The notes under the pieces were generated by a model, which had not been told where the DNA came from, did not search any database, and saw only the letters and a list, made by a program, of their open reading frames with translations. Source: Chamaecrista fasciculata (Eukaryota > Streptophyta > Magnoliopsida > Fabales > Fabaceae). From it: a DNA stretch of 64,000 nt. The stretch is taken from NCBI GenBank assembly GCA_003254925.1, contig QANZ01044946.1:44082-108081 (forward strand), read 5' to 3'. Both the position numbers and the translations under genes were made by a program. This document shows, piece by piece, positions 1 through 11,478 of the stretch. The first letter of the stretch is position 1, and each line of letters opens with the position of its first letter.

Positions 1-262
1 CGATGAGATCCACGATGTCTCCGACAATATGAAAGCACTTGTAGCTGGTTATCGCCGCCGGAGCTTCGGTGTCGCCGTAGCCTCGGAGATCCGGCGCGAC
101 GGCGCGGTAGCCGCGAGAGCTGAGAGATTGAATCTGGTGGCGCCAAGAGTACCAGAGCTCAGGGAAGCCATGAAGGAACAAAACCACAGGGCCTTCTCCT
201 TTTTCTGCCACATGCATTTTGATGCCGTTCACTTCCACCGTTCTGTGAACTATCCCTTCCAT
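1..262 (-). CDS. Soluble epoxide hydrolase, copy A, 5' end only (cut by window edge)
   Basis: This is the start of exon 1 of a soluble epoxide hydrolase (alpha/beta-hydrolase fold), which opens epoxides of fatty acids and related lipids to diols. Reading minus from the ATG at 262-260, 87 codons stay open to the edge. They begin MEGIVHRTVEVNGIKMHVAE and include the HGFP oxyanion-hole motif at residues 31-34 and DLRGYGDT near residue 58. The sequence is nearly identical to exon 1 of the complete gene at 3416-5732. The main differences are near the edge (SYKCFHIVGDIVDLI here, SYTIFHIVGDIVALI there). The nucleophile motif would lie just outside the window. No stop or frameshift is visible, so it may be functional. 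Confidence 0.9.
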   Translation of the reverse strand, partial: MEGIVHRTVEVNGIKMHVAEKGEGPVVLFLHGFPELWYSWRHQIQSLSSRGYRAVAPDLRGYGDTEAPAAITSYKCFHIVGDIVDLI

Positions 263-375
263 CTTTCTTTCTTTCTTTCTTTCTTGCTCTGCTTTTGATT
301 TCTTCACACTGGTCAACAAATAAATGAACCAATATGATACAAAATTACAAACCGTGTGGGTCACAAATTTCGCTT

Positions 376-386
376 CTATATATTTT
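376..386 (-). promoter_or_regulatory. Candidate TATA box of epoxide hydrolase copy A
   Basis: On the minus strand this reads AAAATATATAG, about 115 bases upstream of the ATG. The corresponding position of copy B also has a TATA-like string, which supports it. It is inferred from sequence only. Confidence 0.4.
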
Positions 387-1212
387 ATGTACTATTTTAA
401 GTCAGTCCGCGTATACATCCATTCTCATTTCGTCGTCATGCGTCGGGGTCTCGGGGATGATGCAATAATGCCCATTAGTCGGTTAAAATATTCTTAAAAA
501 TCAGGCTGGTTATTTTTTTTGTTGCCATTACAATAAAAATAAAAAAATAGAAAAAGAGATCATAATCTAACTTTTGAAGAGTCGGATGTGAGAGAAGAAA
601 TTAACTGAAAAAATATCAGGAAATCAAAATAAAAGGAAGGGGTACAGATCAGAGACCCAACCAATAGGGCATATCCTCTGATTCGCAGTAATGTTGCGAG
701 ATAAGAAAATCTGCAAAAAGCAGAAAGAGTCATGGCAACCAATAACATATCAGTGAACAATCTTCGTCATGCACGAACATATTGACCTATCAAAATCTTC
801 CAAACACTCAAAGATACAAAGTAGTGAAGTCTTCCGTACACTTAAAAAGACAAGAGTTTTGATTTCTTTTGAAGAAAAGAAAAATAACTTGAATACTAAG
901 ATCTAGAAAGAAAGCAATTTTGAAGAATAAAAATTACTCTCTTCAAAAGATGAAGAACTAGTTTTCTTTACATGAGTGATGAATTGATGAGTCACAATCT
1001 GAAAATAGTTGTATTCGGCGGTTGAGAGGGAGAGAGAGAGAGAGGGCGGATGTTTATGATTTTTTAATAAGGAAGATACGACTACGAGGTATAGAATGAT
1101 ATGAGTATATGACTATTTGCGCGGCACATGACGGGCCCATCGGAAAAAGCAACCTCCGCTTTAATTCACTTCCTTCAACGCCTACGCAGAATTAAAAAAA
1201 CATTATTTTGTA

Positions 1213-1254
1213 ACACCTTGGGATTTTTTTTTTATGGGTACACCTTGGGATTTT
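1213..1254. repeat. Micro-insertion flanked by 15-bp direct repeats
   Basis: The string acaccttgggatttt occurs at 1213-1227 and again at 1240-1254. The 12 bases between them read, in the A-tail orientation, ACCCAT followed by six A. This matches the pattern of the other tiny A-tailed insertions in the window. A plain tandem duplication cannot be excluded for this one. Confidence 0.55.
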
Positions 1255-2016
1255 ACTGCATGTGCTTTTACTCTTTTACATATTTTGTTACGTTGACATC
1301 TTTTTCAATTCTTATGGTTCTGAAAACGGATACATTTGACGTTGATACTCGAACATTTGTAAATTATTCCGTTATTTTCATCGGGCAAAACGTCCATATC
1401 TTGGCAACGCGCACACATCTTGTAAGCCGCCATCAATAATGCGAATTAAATTAGTATAATAATTAGTATAATAATGCTTTGATCTCACATTAATTAATAT
1501 TTGATAGAAGATGAGGATAGTACGTAGTATAATACAACTCCAACAAAATGGTTGCCTTGAATACATGTCGCATAATAGTATCAAATCATAACATACCACG
1601 ATCGGAGATTCCAGATCCGTTCATCAACCCCTAAAAAGGGGAGATAGGAGTCCACAAAGAGAAAAAAAATACACAATGCAAACAAATCTCAACTTTCTAA
1701 ATACATACATTGATTGATCTAAAAAAGATCTGGACAAGAGAAAACCAATTTTCAACCAAGAGACAATATATTTTCCACAAGGAGAAGAAAACATATCTAG
1801 ACATGTTGGGCAAAAGCGTAACCGCACAACAAATAAAGGAAGAAGAAAGAGAGAAACGAACACAACAACTTTAATGTGGTTCGGTGCTTCAAGAGTCAAG
1901 ACCTACTCTATGATTCTACTGGAACAAATTTCACTATCTGTAATTTTTACACAGAAAAATTATAAACCCTCCTCGAGGTGAATACTGAATAGAATTTGAA
2001 CTTCTCCCACCTTTTA

Positions 2017-2135
2017 GGCTTTCATCGATATGTAGAGACTTTCACCGAACAAAATTGCGTACTTGTAATATAATTCGGCTTTCATCGATATGTAGAGACT
2101 TTCACCGAACAAAATTGCGTACTTGTAATATAATT
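2017..2135. repeat. Perfect 60-bp tandem duplication
   Basis: Two copies (2017-2076 and 2077-2135) of a unit beginning ggctttcatcgatatgtag are identical over about 59 bases. A diverged single copy lies near 6126-6175 upstream of epoxide hydrolase copy B. The second unit therefore arose after the gene duplication, and recently, since no base differs. Confidence 0.95.
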
Positions 2136-3415
2136 AGTAGCTAATTTCGTTTGTATAATTAATTATATCTAGCTATATCTATACCTTAAAATTGGTCATG
2201 CCAATGTATTTGTTTCATTAATTATTGGTTGCAACTTAATCATAAAAGAGATGCCCGATATAAAAGATACTTCTTTCGGATATATATTTTTTAAGATTAA
2301 TACACATAGATAAAAAAAATTATTAATTCATCTTAAATAAAAAAAATAGGAGATGAGAATATTAAATTATCCTTATTAAAAATACTTGAAAAATATTTGC
2401 TGATCATTATGACTTAACAATTTAATAAGAATATAATTGTAAAAATATCATATATTTTAAAAAAAATTTACCATCCAACAAAACATATATTAAGAATCCA
2501 AGGAGAGAGTAAACGACAAAACTAATTAATTTTAAAAAACAAATCATGCGATCTGAAACTCCAACATTGCCCAACTATTCCTTTGTTTATTTCCTAATTT
2601 ACATCACATCATGCATCATGGTATTATACATTAATAGGCTATGCTTTTGGCACATCTTTATGGATAATTTGCATACTTTCCAAAGTTACTTATACTAGAA
2701 AGTTGTATATATGCATTAATCATCGTATCAGTTAATGAACTATATATCTCCTAGATGTGTGTTGTATTGGATTCTTCGTGGACAAGGTAAGGTGTTCATT
2801 AAAAGGCGTGTATCTAGCTAGTTAATATAAAAAGGTAAAGAATAAACATGATTATTGTTATGGTCATTTTAGCAACGGTCAAAATATCATTTTGATGATG
2901 AAATTATAGGATAAATTTTGTTTTAGTCGTCCCATATAATTGAAATCATTTTAATCCGAATAACCTGAATAATTTAACTTTTGCCGTTATTTATAACTTG
3001 AATAATTGAAATCATTTTAAAAACCAAAATGAAAAAAAAAACAATTATGACTAATTAAAATAAAACTCACCCATAATTTTTTTTTTTAAAAAAAAATATT
3101 TGAGCTTTTAGCAACTATAACAAGTTTGTCGTGATACACATACGCTTCATAATTAAGCAGTGCGAGTTGTATTGACGAAAACGTGAAGCAAAGTCCCAAG
3201 CTTTAATTTAAAATTAAATTAAAAGGAGGAGATCTGTGGATATATAGGGCCTATATCCCACAGGCTTTTGTCTTGAATACTATGCATACATTAAATTGAG
3301 AAGGCCATATATAGTCATTGATGTTTAACCAAAATTATGTTTGAGAGCATATATGGCTAAACAACTTATTGGAAAAAGAAAGAGAGAGGGAATTGAAGGT
3401 GAAATGCATGATTGA

Positions 3416-5732
3416 TTAGAACTTTTGAATGAAGTCGTAAATGAGATCAGAGGTGTGTTGTGGTGCTTCTTGGTTGTTAAAGTGAGCCACTCCTTTCTGC
3501 ACAAAGACCTCCTCTAAATTAGGCACATCTTTCTTGAATGTTTCACCAAGTATGTATTCCTTCAATCCAACGTACACAAGGTCTAGTTCACCCGTTATGA
3601 ATCTCACAGCCACACTCACTCTCGCTCCATTCCATGGTGCTGTCAGCTCCCAATTTCTGCAATTTTTATTCTCGTCAACCAATTCTCAATTAATTTCTTA
3701 ATAAACCTATATATATATATATATACGATAACATTATATTCAAGAATTTAATGTATATAGGAAGGTACCGGTCGAAATTTCTGTAGTAGTTCAAAGGTCC
3801 AGTGAAACCGGTCTTTCGAAATTTGGAAACGTAGTAATCAAGATCTTGTTGTGTGAGCCAAGAGGGTAATTCGTCTGGTGTATCCGGGTTAAACCCGGTT
3901 CCATACTCTCCTTTTGGGAAGATAGGTGGACCCGTTGTTCGCATAGTGAGGATGTTCTTCATTAAGTACGATGTGTCAACGTCAGCAAGCTCAGCTTCCA
4001 TCTTCCCTGGCTCCTGACAAACAAAACTCAAAATCAAAGAATTAACCACATACTAATTAATTTGAGACAGACAAGTATTATTAGTACCCAAAATATACGA
4101 TAATTTTTAGTTGTACTCTTAAAGTTTTTTTTGAGTCGGTTGTATTTCTAAAGTCACTCTCAAAATTTTTTTTAGTCAATTATATATACTTTCAATGTTT
4201 TACATTTGAGTCAATTGTACCTCAAAATACCCTTCAATTTGGAGGTACAATTGAAAAAAAAAAAAAAGATAAGATACAATTGATAAAAAGAAAAAATTTG
4301 GCATATAATTAAACAAAAAAATTCTAAAGATATAATTGAAAATAATTGTATACTTTAAGGTATAAGAGTACTTTTCCCTTAATTTAAAATATAATTCCAT
4401 TTGCTTATGTGATCATCTTTGATTTGGATAACTAAAACAATTATTTTACTCTCTTACATGCGTGTCATTAAATAATTTTTTTCTAGTGTGGGTAAATAAG
4501 TTGAGAGAAAGTGGAAGAAATCTTTTCTTTTAGTTATAAACTCATGATTTTCTTTTAGATAAATATTCATGTTCTTTTTTCTTATAAAAGAGTTTTTCTT
4601 TATTTTTTCATCAACCTAAAAAATTACTATTTAAGTCAAGATATCTAATTTGGCAAAAGTTAAACAATAATATTTTAGACTAACTTACAAAATCTGTTGG
4701 TACCCTTAACGTTTGAAGTCAGTTTCAATTATGTCTCCGATGTTTATTTTGTGTCGATTATGCCCCCAACGTTTCACATTATTGTCAATTATACTATAAT
4801 CTCAAATTTTTTTGGGCAAAGTCTTATTTTGGTCACTCAAGTTTGCTCAAAGTTCTGTTTTGGTCCTTAAGCTTAAAGTCCTTCATACACGGTGGCCCTG
4901 ACGACTCTACGAAAACTCCTAATACAAGGTTTTTTAGCCTTTTAAGTTCAATGGCGGCCTACATTTTACGAACAGATGACCGAAAATATGATTTTCGACG
5001 ATTGTGTAAGTTTTTGGCGGCTGGTTGATCATTTTTTTCGCAAAACAAAGGCCGTCATTGAGCTCAAGAGGTCAAAAAAACCTTGGATTAGAAGTTTTCC
5101 TAATCATCGGGGCAACCGTATATGAAGGACTTTAAGTTGAGAGACTAAAACGGAACTTTGAGTAAACTTGAGAAACCAAAATAAAACTTTGGGCTAAAAA
5201 AAATTAAAGTTAGAGTATAATTCACAATAATATAAAAAAAAGAAGGATTAGGATGAACCTGGAAACGGCAGATGTAATAATCATCCCCATACAAGTTACG
5301 AAAGGAATCGATGGGTTTGGAATTGGGGTTTCTGGCGACATAAGGACGGAAGGGAACGCAGAGACAGACATAGGCCTTCACTTTGTCAGGCCGAAACATG
5401 CATACATACCAACCAATTAGGGCTCCCCAATCATGTCCCACAAGGAACACTTTTTCCACTCCAAGAGACTCAATCAGAGCAACAATGTCGCCGACGATAT
5501 GAAATATGGTGTAGCTGGTTATCGCCGCCGGAGCTTCGGTGTCGCCGTAGCCTCGAAGATCGGGAGCGACGGCGCGATAGCCGCGAGAGCTGAGAGATTG
5601 AATCTGGTGTCGCCAAGAGTACCAGAGCTCAGGGAAGCCATGGAGGAACAAAACCACAGGGCCTTCTCCTTTCTCTGCAACATGCATTTTGATGCCGTTC
5701 ACTTCCACTGTTCTATGCACTATCCCTTCCAT
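3416..5732 (-). CDS. Soluble epoxide hydrolase, copy B, complete
   Basis: The enzyme hydrolyses epoxides to vicinal diols (cutin, oxylipin and stress lipids) and is probably cytosolic. There are three exons: 5732-5259, 4013-3769 and 3656-3416, all with GT-AG introns, giving 960 nt and 319 aa, the usual plant length. HGFP (31-34) forms the oxyanion hole. Asp101 in GHDWG is the nucleophile. Tyr153 and Tyr235 are the lid tyrosines. Asp265 (GELDLVY) and His298 (GVAHF) complete the triad. These positions line up closely with the characterised potato StEH1 residues (105, 154, 235, 265, 300, from family knowledge). No signal peptide is visible. Intron 1 (about 1.2 kb) carries a foldback element. GVAHF replaces the commoner GAGHF, and His is kept. 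All key residues are present, so I expect it to be active. Confidence 0.95.
4089..4381. repeat. Decayed foldback sequence in epoxide hydrolase intron 1
   Basis: Repeated words such as gtcaattgtacct occur on one side and their complements (ggtacaattga) on the other, around a centre near 4235. The ends (agtaccc and gagtacttttccc) are only roughly complementary. It looks like an old MITE related in style to the others in the window. Its boundaries are uncertain. Confidence 0.35.
4778..5233. mobile_element. Foldback MITE with ~115-bp inverted repeats, in epoxide hydrolase intron 1
   Basis: The left arm (attattgtcaattatactat onward, including tattttggtcactcaagttt) and the right arm (ending in gagtataattcacaataat) are inverted copies of each other over roughly 115 bases, with a non-repetitive centre. 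No coding capacity is seen. No clean target duplication was found, so the superfamily is open. The element ends about 25 bases inside the intron from the exon 1 donor at 5258. Confidence 0.75.
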
Positions 5733-5800
5733 CTTTGTTTCTTTCTTCTTGTTTTACTATGATTTCTCCACAAATGATTGAATGAACCAATGCTAGTAGT

Positions 5801-5813
5801 ACTATATATATTA
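5801..5813 (-). promoter_or_regulatory. Candidate TATA box of epoxide hydrolase copy B
   Basis: On the minus strand this reads TAATATATATAGT, about 70 bases upstream of the ATG at 5732. It lies at the place equivalent to the TATA-like string of copy A. Confidence 0.45.
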
Positions 5814-6363
5814 AAAATCACTGAGGCTATGTCCGCGAATAATCCATCCTCATTTCGTCGTCATGCGTCTGTCATGTACCATTTTACTATTCATTTTTAT
5901 TTTCCATAATTACTATTCATTTCAAAAAATCGTCTCCATAATAGAATGGTTGACTATTTGCACGGCACATGGCGTGCAGAGTACGGTAACTGAATCGAAG
6001 GCCCATCGGTTTGCTTTTGCTGAAAAAACAACCTCCACTTTAATTCACTTTCTTTAACGTCTATGCAGAATCCAATGAACTTTATTTTAGAAACTCCTTG
6101 GAATTTTATTACATCTTTTTCAATTGACTTCCACCGAACAAAATTGCATACTTCTAATATATTCAATTCGTAGCTATTTTCGTTCGTATAATTTATTATA
6201 AAGAGATGCCCGGCCGAGATAAAAGATAAAAGATAAAACTAATTTTAAAAATCAAATCATGCGATCTGAAACTCCAACATTGCCCAACTATTCCTTTATA
6301 TTTCCTAATTTACATCACACCATGGTATCATACATTAATAGGCTATGCTTTTTGCACATCCAC

Positions 6364-6406
6364 TGATGCCGTTCACTTCCACTGTTCTGTGCACTATCCC
6401 TTCCAT
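6364..6406 (-). pseudogene. Epoxide hydrolase exon 1 remnant (first 14 codons)
   Basis: From an ATG at 6406-6404 the minus strand encodes MEGIVHRTVEVNGI, identical to the start of copies A and B, then similarity stops abruptly. The sequence 5' of this ATG (6407-6560) resembles the 5' flank of copy A, so this is a third, truncated copy and not a chance match. It lies directly behind the promoter region of copy B. Confidence 0.85.
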
Positions 6407-6840
6407 CTTTCTTTTCACTTCTCTCTAGATCTCACTCACAAATTACACTTCTATTTAAACTCACGGCTTCTACTACATCCATTCTCATTTTATCATCATG
6501 CCTCGATGAATATGCACCTCTGATTATTCTCAATTACCGGTTAATTCATTTTAAAAAAAACGACAAAAAGTGGCAGAGAAAAGAGACATTGTTTATCAAA
6601 TTTGTGACACAAATAGAGACTCTCTTGTCAGCAGGTAAGGTTTTCTACATTTAGAAACAAAACATCTTGGGATTTTACGGACTATATATTTATTTAAAAT
6701 CACGGAAGCTATGTCCGCGGATACATCCATTCTCATTTTGTCGTCAGGCGTCGGTGGTGAAACTATTATTTAGAAACAAAACATTTTTTAATTTTATTGC
6801 GCTTTTTATTAAATTTAAACCTCTTGTGGATCATGTATTG
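6407..6840. repeat. Duplicated promoter fragments of the epoxide hydrolase cluster
   Basis: Two further copies of the promoter block are seen. One, at about 6440-6545, contains tacatccattctcatttta followed by a catgcctcgatg string, resembling 400-490. A second, at about 6690-6760, contains ctatgtccgcggatacatcc, resembling 5826-5870. Together with the flanks of copies A and B this makes four related promoter blocks. Confidence 0.65.
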
Positions 6841-7316
6841 GCAACCAAGAATGCAGAATAATTCATGATCACACATTAATTTATAGAAGATGAAGATAAT
6901 ATCAGTTCAACAAAATGATTGGGCTCCTTTTTATGACCAATCCAATACTTAAAAAAATTAGATATAATAAAAAAAAACTCATTAAAATTATAGAAGTACT
7001 AAACTAGACATAACAAATGAGTTTAAAAAAAATGGGTCAAAGTAATAATTTCATTTATTGCATAAAAGGCACAAAGCCATTAGGAAAACAAAAGTTAATG
7101 TAACCGGCAAATAAAACAAATTTGCTCTCCTCACAAAGATGAGAGGTAACTCGCATCTCATAAAGCATATTGAAAAATGAAAAGTGAAGATTTATATCCC
7201 AAATAATGAAAATATAAGGTGAATTGGTTAATTAAAAAGCATGCCTTAGGTGAATTGGTTAATATAAGGTGGATTTGTGTTAATTAAAATTGGGGAATTA
7301 GTGTTATTAAATAATA

Positions 7317-7597
7317 GGTAAATTACACTTTGGTACCCTGTGGTTTGACCTTATTTCACTTTGGTACCCTATAATTTGAAACTTGACACTTTGGTAGCCT
7401 GTGGTATTCTCCATTAACACTTTGGTACCCTTTGGAGTTATTTTGTAATTTTAACCATAACAAATTTTTTAAAAATTACATATTGACCCTAAAAAATTTT
7501 CAAAAAATTACAAATAAGTCCCTAGATACATATTATCTAGGGACTAAAATGAAAACTTTAAAAAAAATTTGGGGTCAATATGTAATTTTTGCAAAAT
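7317..7597. mobile_element. Truncated foldback MITE, 'tttggtaccctgtgg' family
   Basis: This starts ggtaaattacactttggtac and matches the left two thirds of the complete element at 44517-44935, including the ccctttggagttattttgta and ggggtcaatatgtaattttt words. Similarity ends near 7597 and the right inverted arm is absent. Confidence 0.75.
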
Positions 7598-7641
7598 TGG
7601 ATTATTCGTCATTAATGAACACTGAGGAGCTAAGGAGGACA

Positions 7642-7685
7642 TATCTTTGAAAACCCTATCTTTGAAAACCTATCTTTGAAAACCT
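7642..7685. repeat. Short tandem repeat of tatctttgaaaaccc
   Basis: Three near-perfect units of about 14-15 bases are consecutive, and a fourth follows near 7734 after a C-run (about 7724-7733). I see no function. Confidence 0.8.
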
Positions 7686-7843
7686 TTATATATATGTAAA
7701 TATAGAGGATGCTTTCATTCCTCCCCCCCCCCCTATCTTTGAAAACCTTTATATATTTGGTCATACTACTTTTCCCATTATTTTCATTTTGATCTAAGCT
7801 TTTCCTGTTATAATCCCCATTATATCTCTATTTTACTTTAAAG

Positions 7844-8441
7844 CAGTGTTGTCAGAACCGAATCGGATAGAGACTCGGATAAGCATTCGGTTCACAGTCT
7901 GATTGGTTCAATCGGTTGAACCGTCGATCGGATCGGATGACCCAATAAATAATTATTTTTAATATATTAAATATAAATAACTCTATTTTTTGTTTGTGGT
8001 TTAAGAGATGCATTTAATTTATTACTAAATACATTTCTTCATCTAAATAATATAATTTTTCTCTCCACTACTAGAGATTATAGAATAAATGTATTTTTTC
8101 AAGCAAATGAATGGACTGAATGCATCCTAAATAAGATCTAATAAGTCATAAATTCATAATAATTAATTAAATTCAACATTTCGACCCTCAAATTTCAAGT
8201 TCAACAAAAAATAAAGAAAGAGGACTAAATAAGAGAATATTTAGAGACCATAAGCAAAAAAAAAAAAAAAACTAATTGGACCACCGATTCTGTCCAACAG
8301 TTGGACCCCCGGTTCGCCGGTTTTGTCCGGTTAAAACCGGTTCAATCCGGTCCAACCGACAGTTTGATTTTTTTGGTCGAACCCACTCGCTTTCACATTC
8401 GATTGGCGATTGGACCGTCCGGTCCTGTTCTGACAACACTA
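7844..8441. mobile_element. hAT-type foldback element, 598 bp
   Basis: The ends are CAGTGTTGTCAGAACCG and, on the opposite strand, TAGTGTTGTCAGAACAGGA. The 8-bp sequence ctttaaag flanks the element on both sides (7836-7843 and 8442-8449) and is a perfect target duplication. Both ends are rich in CGGTT-type repeats that fold on each other. An 8-bp duplication with C/TAGTG ends is typical of hAT elements. No transposase is encoded, so it is non-autonomous. Confidence 0.9.
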
Positions 8442-8969
8442 CTTTAAAGTTTTATCATTTCACTATAGAAAAAAAAACCTCCGACAACAAAAGAGATTGA
8501 TAGAATTAAATTTTGTAACAAAAATGCATATTTTTTTGCTCACTCTGCAATCAAAGGTTTTATTCAGATAAAGAATCTAAAGATTGGGATTTGGCATCCT
8601 TCTCATAGGATTCGGCTAGTACTAGAGGATCAAAACTTCAAAAGACATTCCGGGTGTACGAAATGGGAACTTATAAAAAATTAACGATATACGTTTAACA
8701 AATTAAAAATCACGAGTCTTTCAATGGAAAGCGCAATTTAATACAACAGAGGAACCAAGTATGCATTTTCCTTTCCTTTTACCGTTGCCTAAGACACTAA
8801 ACCAGCCATCTAAAGTGAAAAAAGAAACAAAACATAAAAACGAGATACCACGATAGTTTACTTGATCTTATAATTGAAAACTAGAAGAATTTAGGCACGC
8901 AAGTAAGCCTGGTTCCTGAATCCTGACTGGCTTTATCGAACCCCCGAGCCAATCCTCAACCTCTCTTTG

Positions 8970-10909
8970 CTAATCAAAACTAGCGTTTAAAAAGTTCAGC
9001 AATTCATTTCTCTTGCTTTCCGCTAACTTATCTTCCTTAGTTTTGTCTAGTTTCAAAAGAATCTGCAAAGAAACAAAAGGAAAAACCAGAATCCAGATCA
9101 ACAATACCTACGAGAAAGATATGAACAAAAGGTAGATATGGCTATCCATGTAAAAGGTGAAAAGCTTTAACCTTCTTGCCAGATACAGCGCTACGTCGGA
9201 CACCATCATCTTTGTCACGCCCCAAAAACTGTATAACATAAGATGAGTTAGTTAATAAATGAATGACAAGCCTGTAAATGCATTGAACTTCTAAGCTAGA
9301 CTATGACTAGAACCTTGGACAGCTGCACAGGACCACTGCCTCTCTCGTCTTGCGGCTTCTATATAAGGCTCCCAATGCCAAGACAAACCCGACCAAGAAA
9401 CAACATCAATCATGCGCCAAACGTGCCACAGAGCCCAGCTCAAATTTCAACGAGCCAATCCACAAAATAGGCAGAAAGTACCATTAGCATCTCAGGCAGG
9501 AGTGTACAAATCATGTATGCATTTGACGTTAAAAAAACCAGCAACCATTTATCTATTCTGTTTTCTGCTAAAACAATCTTGTATTTATTTTGCTTTCAAG
9601 GAGAAACTCAATTTTTTTCCACTTTCTTCTTACAGAGAGAAAAATGCTTCAGCTATCATTGAAAATGAACTTTGTTTATTTTATGCAGCTTGGCCAAACA
9701 CTACATAATTTGAAGGTCAAGATAAGTGCTTTTTTAATACATAAACTACTCCTTCCCATGGAGAAGCTTGGCCAACCAGGTTAAGCATGCCTAAGGATGA
9801 CAATAAACAATACGCAAAAATTCCTACCTCTTTCACTTTATGTTTTTGCCGTTTATGCCTGTGGCTTTTACTTCGATCTTTCTCCTTATTCTACAAGGGG
9901 AAAGAGAGTGAGAAAAATGAACAATGAAATAGTAGAGGGGGAAAAATTGTAATACCAACAACTAACCTTTTTTGGTTTGTCATTCTTTTTGTGCCTTTTT
10001 GAATGATGAGATGCTTCATGCTCACTGTCGGAAGAACTCTCACTTCTATGGCAATTTAAATATAAGGCAAAAAGGTTTGAACACCAAATCAATCAACTTC
10101 TCTTCTATTTAAACATGCGTGTAACCATATACAGAATTAATAGGATAGTGGGGGGAAGGGGATCACTGAACAGTTTTAGGCACATTAAAAAAGCTCATTC
10201 ATGCTTCCCCCACCCCCGCAAAAATAAATTAGATGCTCCATATAAAGGGAAGATAACAGATTATCCGAGGCCGCACAAAAACCACTAAATAAACTAGATA
10301 GGCCTCAAGCACCCACCAGGCCACCAAAAATCCCATACTCCCATCCCATAAATTATTTGTAATTAGTAATTCGCCATAAACTTAAGAGAAACTGATGATT
10401 ACTTATATTTCAAAGACAATAAATTGGTCCATAATTCAGAACCGAGAACTCCAAAAATAGGTTCTCGAAACAATTACTCCTCTATGGTGTGTTTCCCTAA
10501 GAATCCTGGAATTCTTTAACCATGTATTCCAGTATGACAAAAATCAGTTCAACAGAGTCGCTAGTTATTTCCGAAAATATGAAAACAATAATAACAGAAA
10601 CAGTAATATCAAACACGAATAAGCTCTATTGGCAGGAGATAGTCAATCAATCGAAAAGGGAGGGGGATGCGTCAAAAGCCAAGAATCAAAACAGAAAAAT
10701 ACGAACCTGGAGTAATCGGAGATAGAATCGGAAGAATAGGAATCAGAAGAACGGCGATGCCTACGACGTCGCTTGGTGTGGGATTTGGTCTTCTTACGGA
10801 TCTTCAGGGATTCTTTATCTCGGTCACGTCGAGAACGATGACGACGCCTACGACGGCGAGAAGAAGAGTCGGAAGAATAAGAAGAAGAGGAGGAAGAGGA
10901 GGCGGCCAT
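8970..10909 (-). CDS. Small Arg/Ser/Lys-rich nuclear protein
   Basis: Five exons (10909-10707, 10045-9967, 9890-9828, 9228-9172, 9062-8970) join in frame to give 164 aa. The N-terminus is a run of serines followed by RRRRRRHRSRRDRDK. Further RS/KH-rich tracts follow (SESSSDSEHEASHHSKRHKK, KSHRHKRQKHKVKE). The C-terminus is not low-complexity: FLGRDKDDGVRRSAVSGKK, then ILLKLDKTKEDKLAESKRNE, and a hydrophobic end LLNFLNASFD. Such composition suggests a nuclear, possibly splicing-associated protein, but I do not recognise the family and no RNA-recognition motif is present. The tidy splice sites, and an ordered C-terminus maintained across three small exons, argue for a real gene. Confidence 0.8.
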
Positions 10910-11478
10910 AGAGGAAGGAAGAATTTGAGTGGAGAGGGTTCGTAATTGGCACAGATCGGGGGGAAATCACGCACTAGGGTAAATTGACTAATTAAAAGGC
11001 CCAAGGAAAAACCAGTAATATACTAATATAATAGAGGCTAAAATTCACATATCATCCTATATGTTTTATTCAGGTCTCAATCTGGTATTATATTTGTTCT
11101 GTTGTACTTTAAGTCAGGTGTTTCATATAGTCTTATATCTTTTTTATTACAGTTTTAGTTCTATATCTTTGAAAAAAGTTTCATCGTTAGTCCTACAATG
11201 TAATAAAACCTTTTGTGAAGACCATATGAAACAAAAATTATGAAATAAAAAATACAATAAAAAAATTATAAAACTAAATTGAGACATCACGGTTAAGCAA
11301 AAATTATGAAACAAATATAAACTTTGACCAATATAATATGTCAGAAAATTAACAGGTCCACTACAAGTCTTTATATCATTCTTCGGTTCTTCCTTGCTCT
11401 TTACCCCCCTCCCCCCCCCCCCTATTTTATCTTTTCTTAAAAAAAAATATACATATTTGTCCTAAAAAAAATTGATTA

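Larger units (their letters stand above)
263..3415. other. Gene-free stretch: duplicated upstream region of epoxide hydrolase copy A
   Basis: I see no supported gene here. Parts match the upstream region of copy B. A block near 395-440 (tacatccattctcatttcgt) recurs near 5840. A block at 2546-2650 recurs at 6258-6361. So the duplication unit included several hundred bases of promoter as well as the gene. A GA-rich microsatellite sits near 1028-1046. Near 1873 there is a motif like aatgtggttcgg, often seen in plant retroelement remnants, but I cannot delimit an element. Confidence 0.6.

Noticed and set aside
11401..11422. C-rich runs (also 7724-7733) as possible telomere-like or structural sequence
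   Set aside because: They are simple homopolymers without a telomere repeat (no TTTAGGG array).
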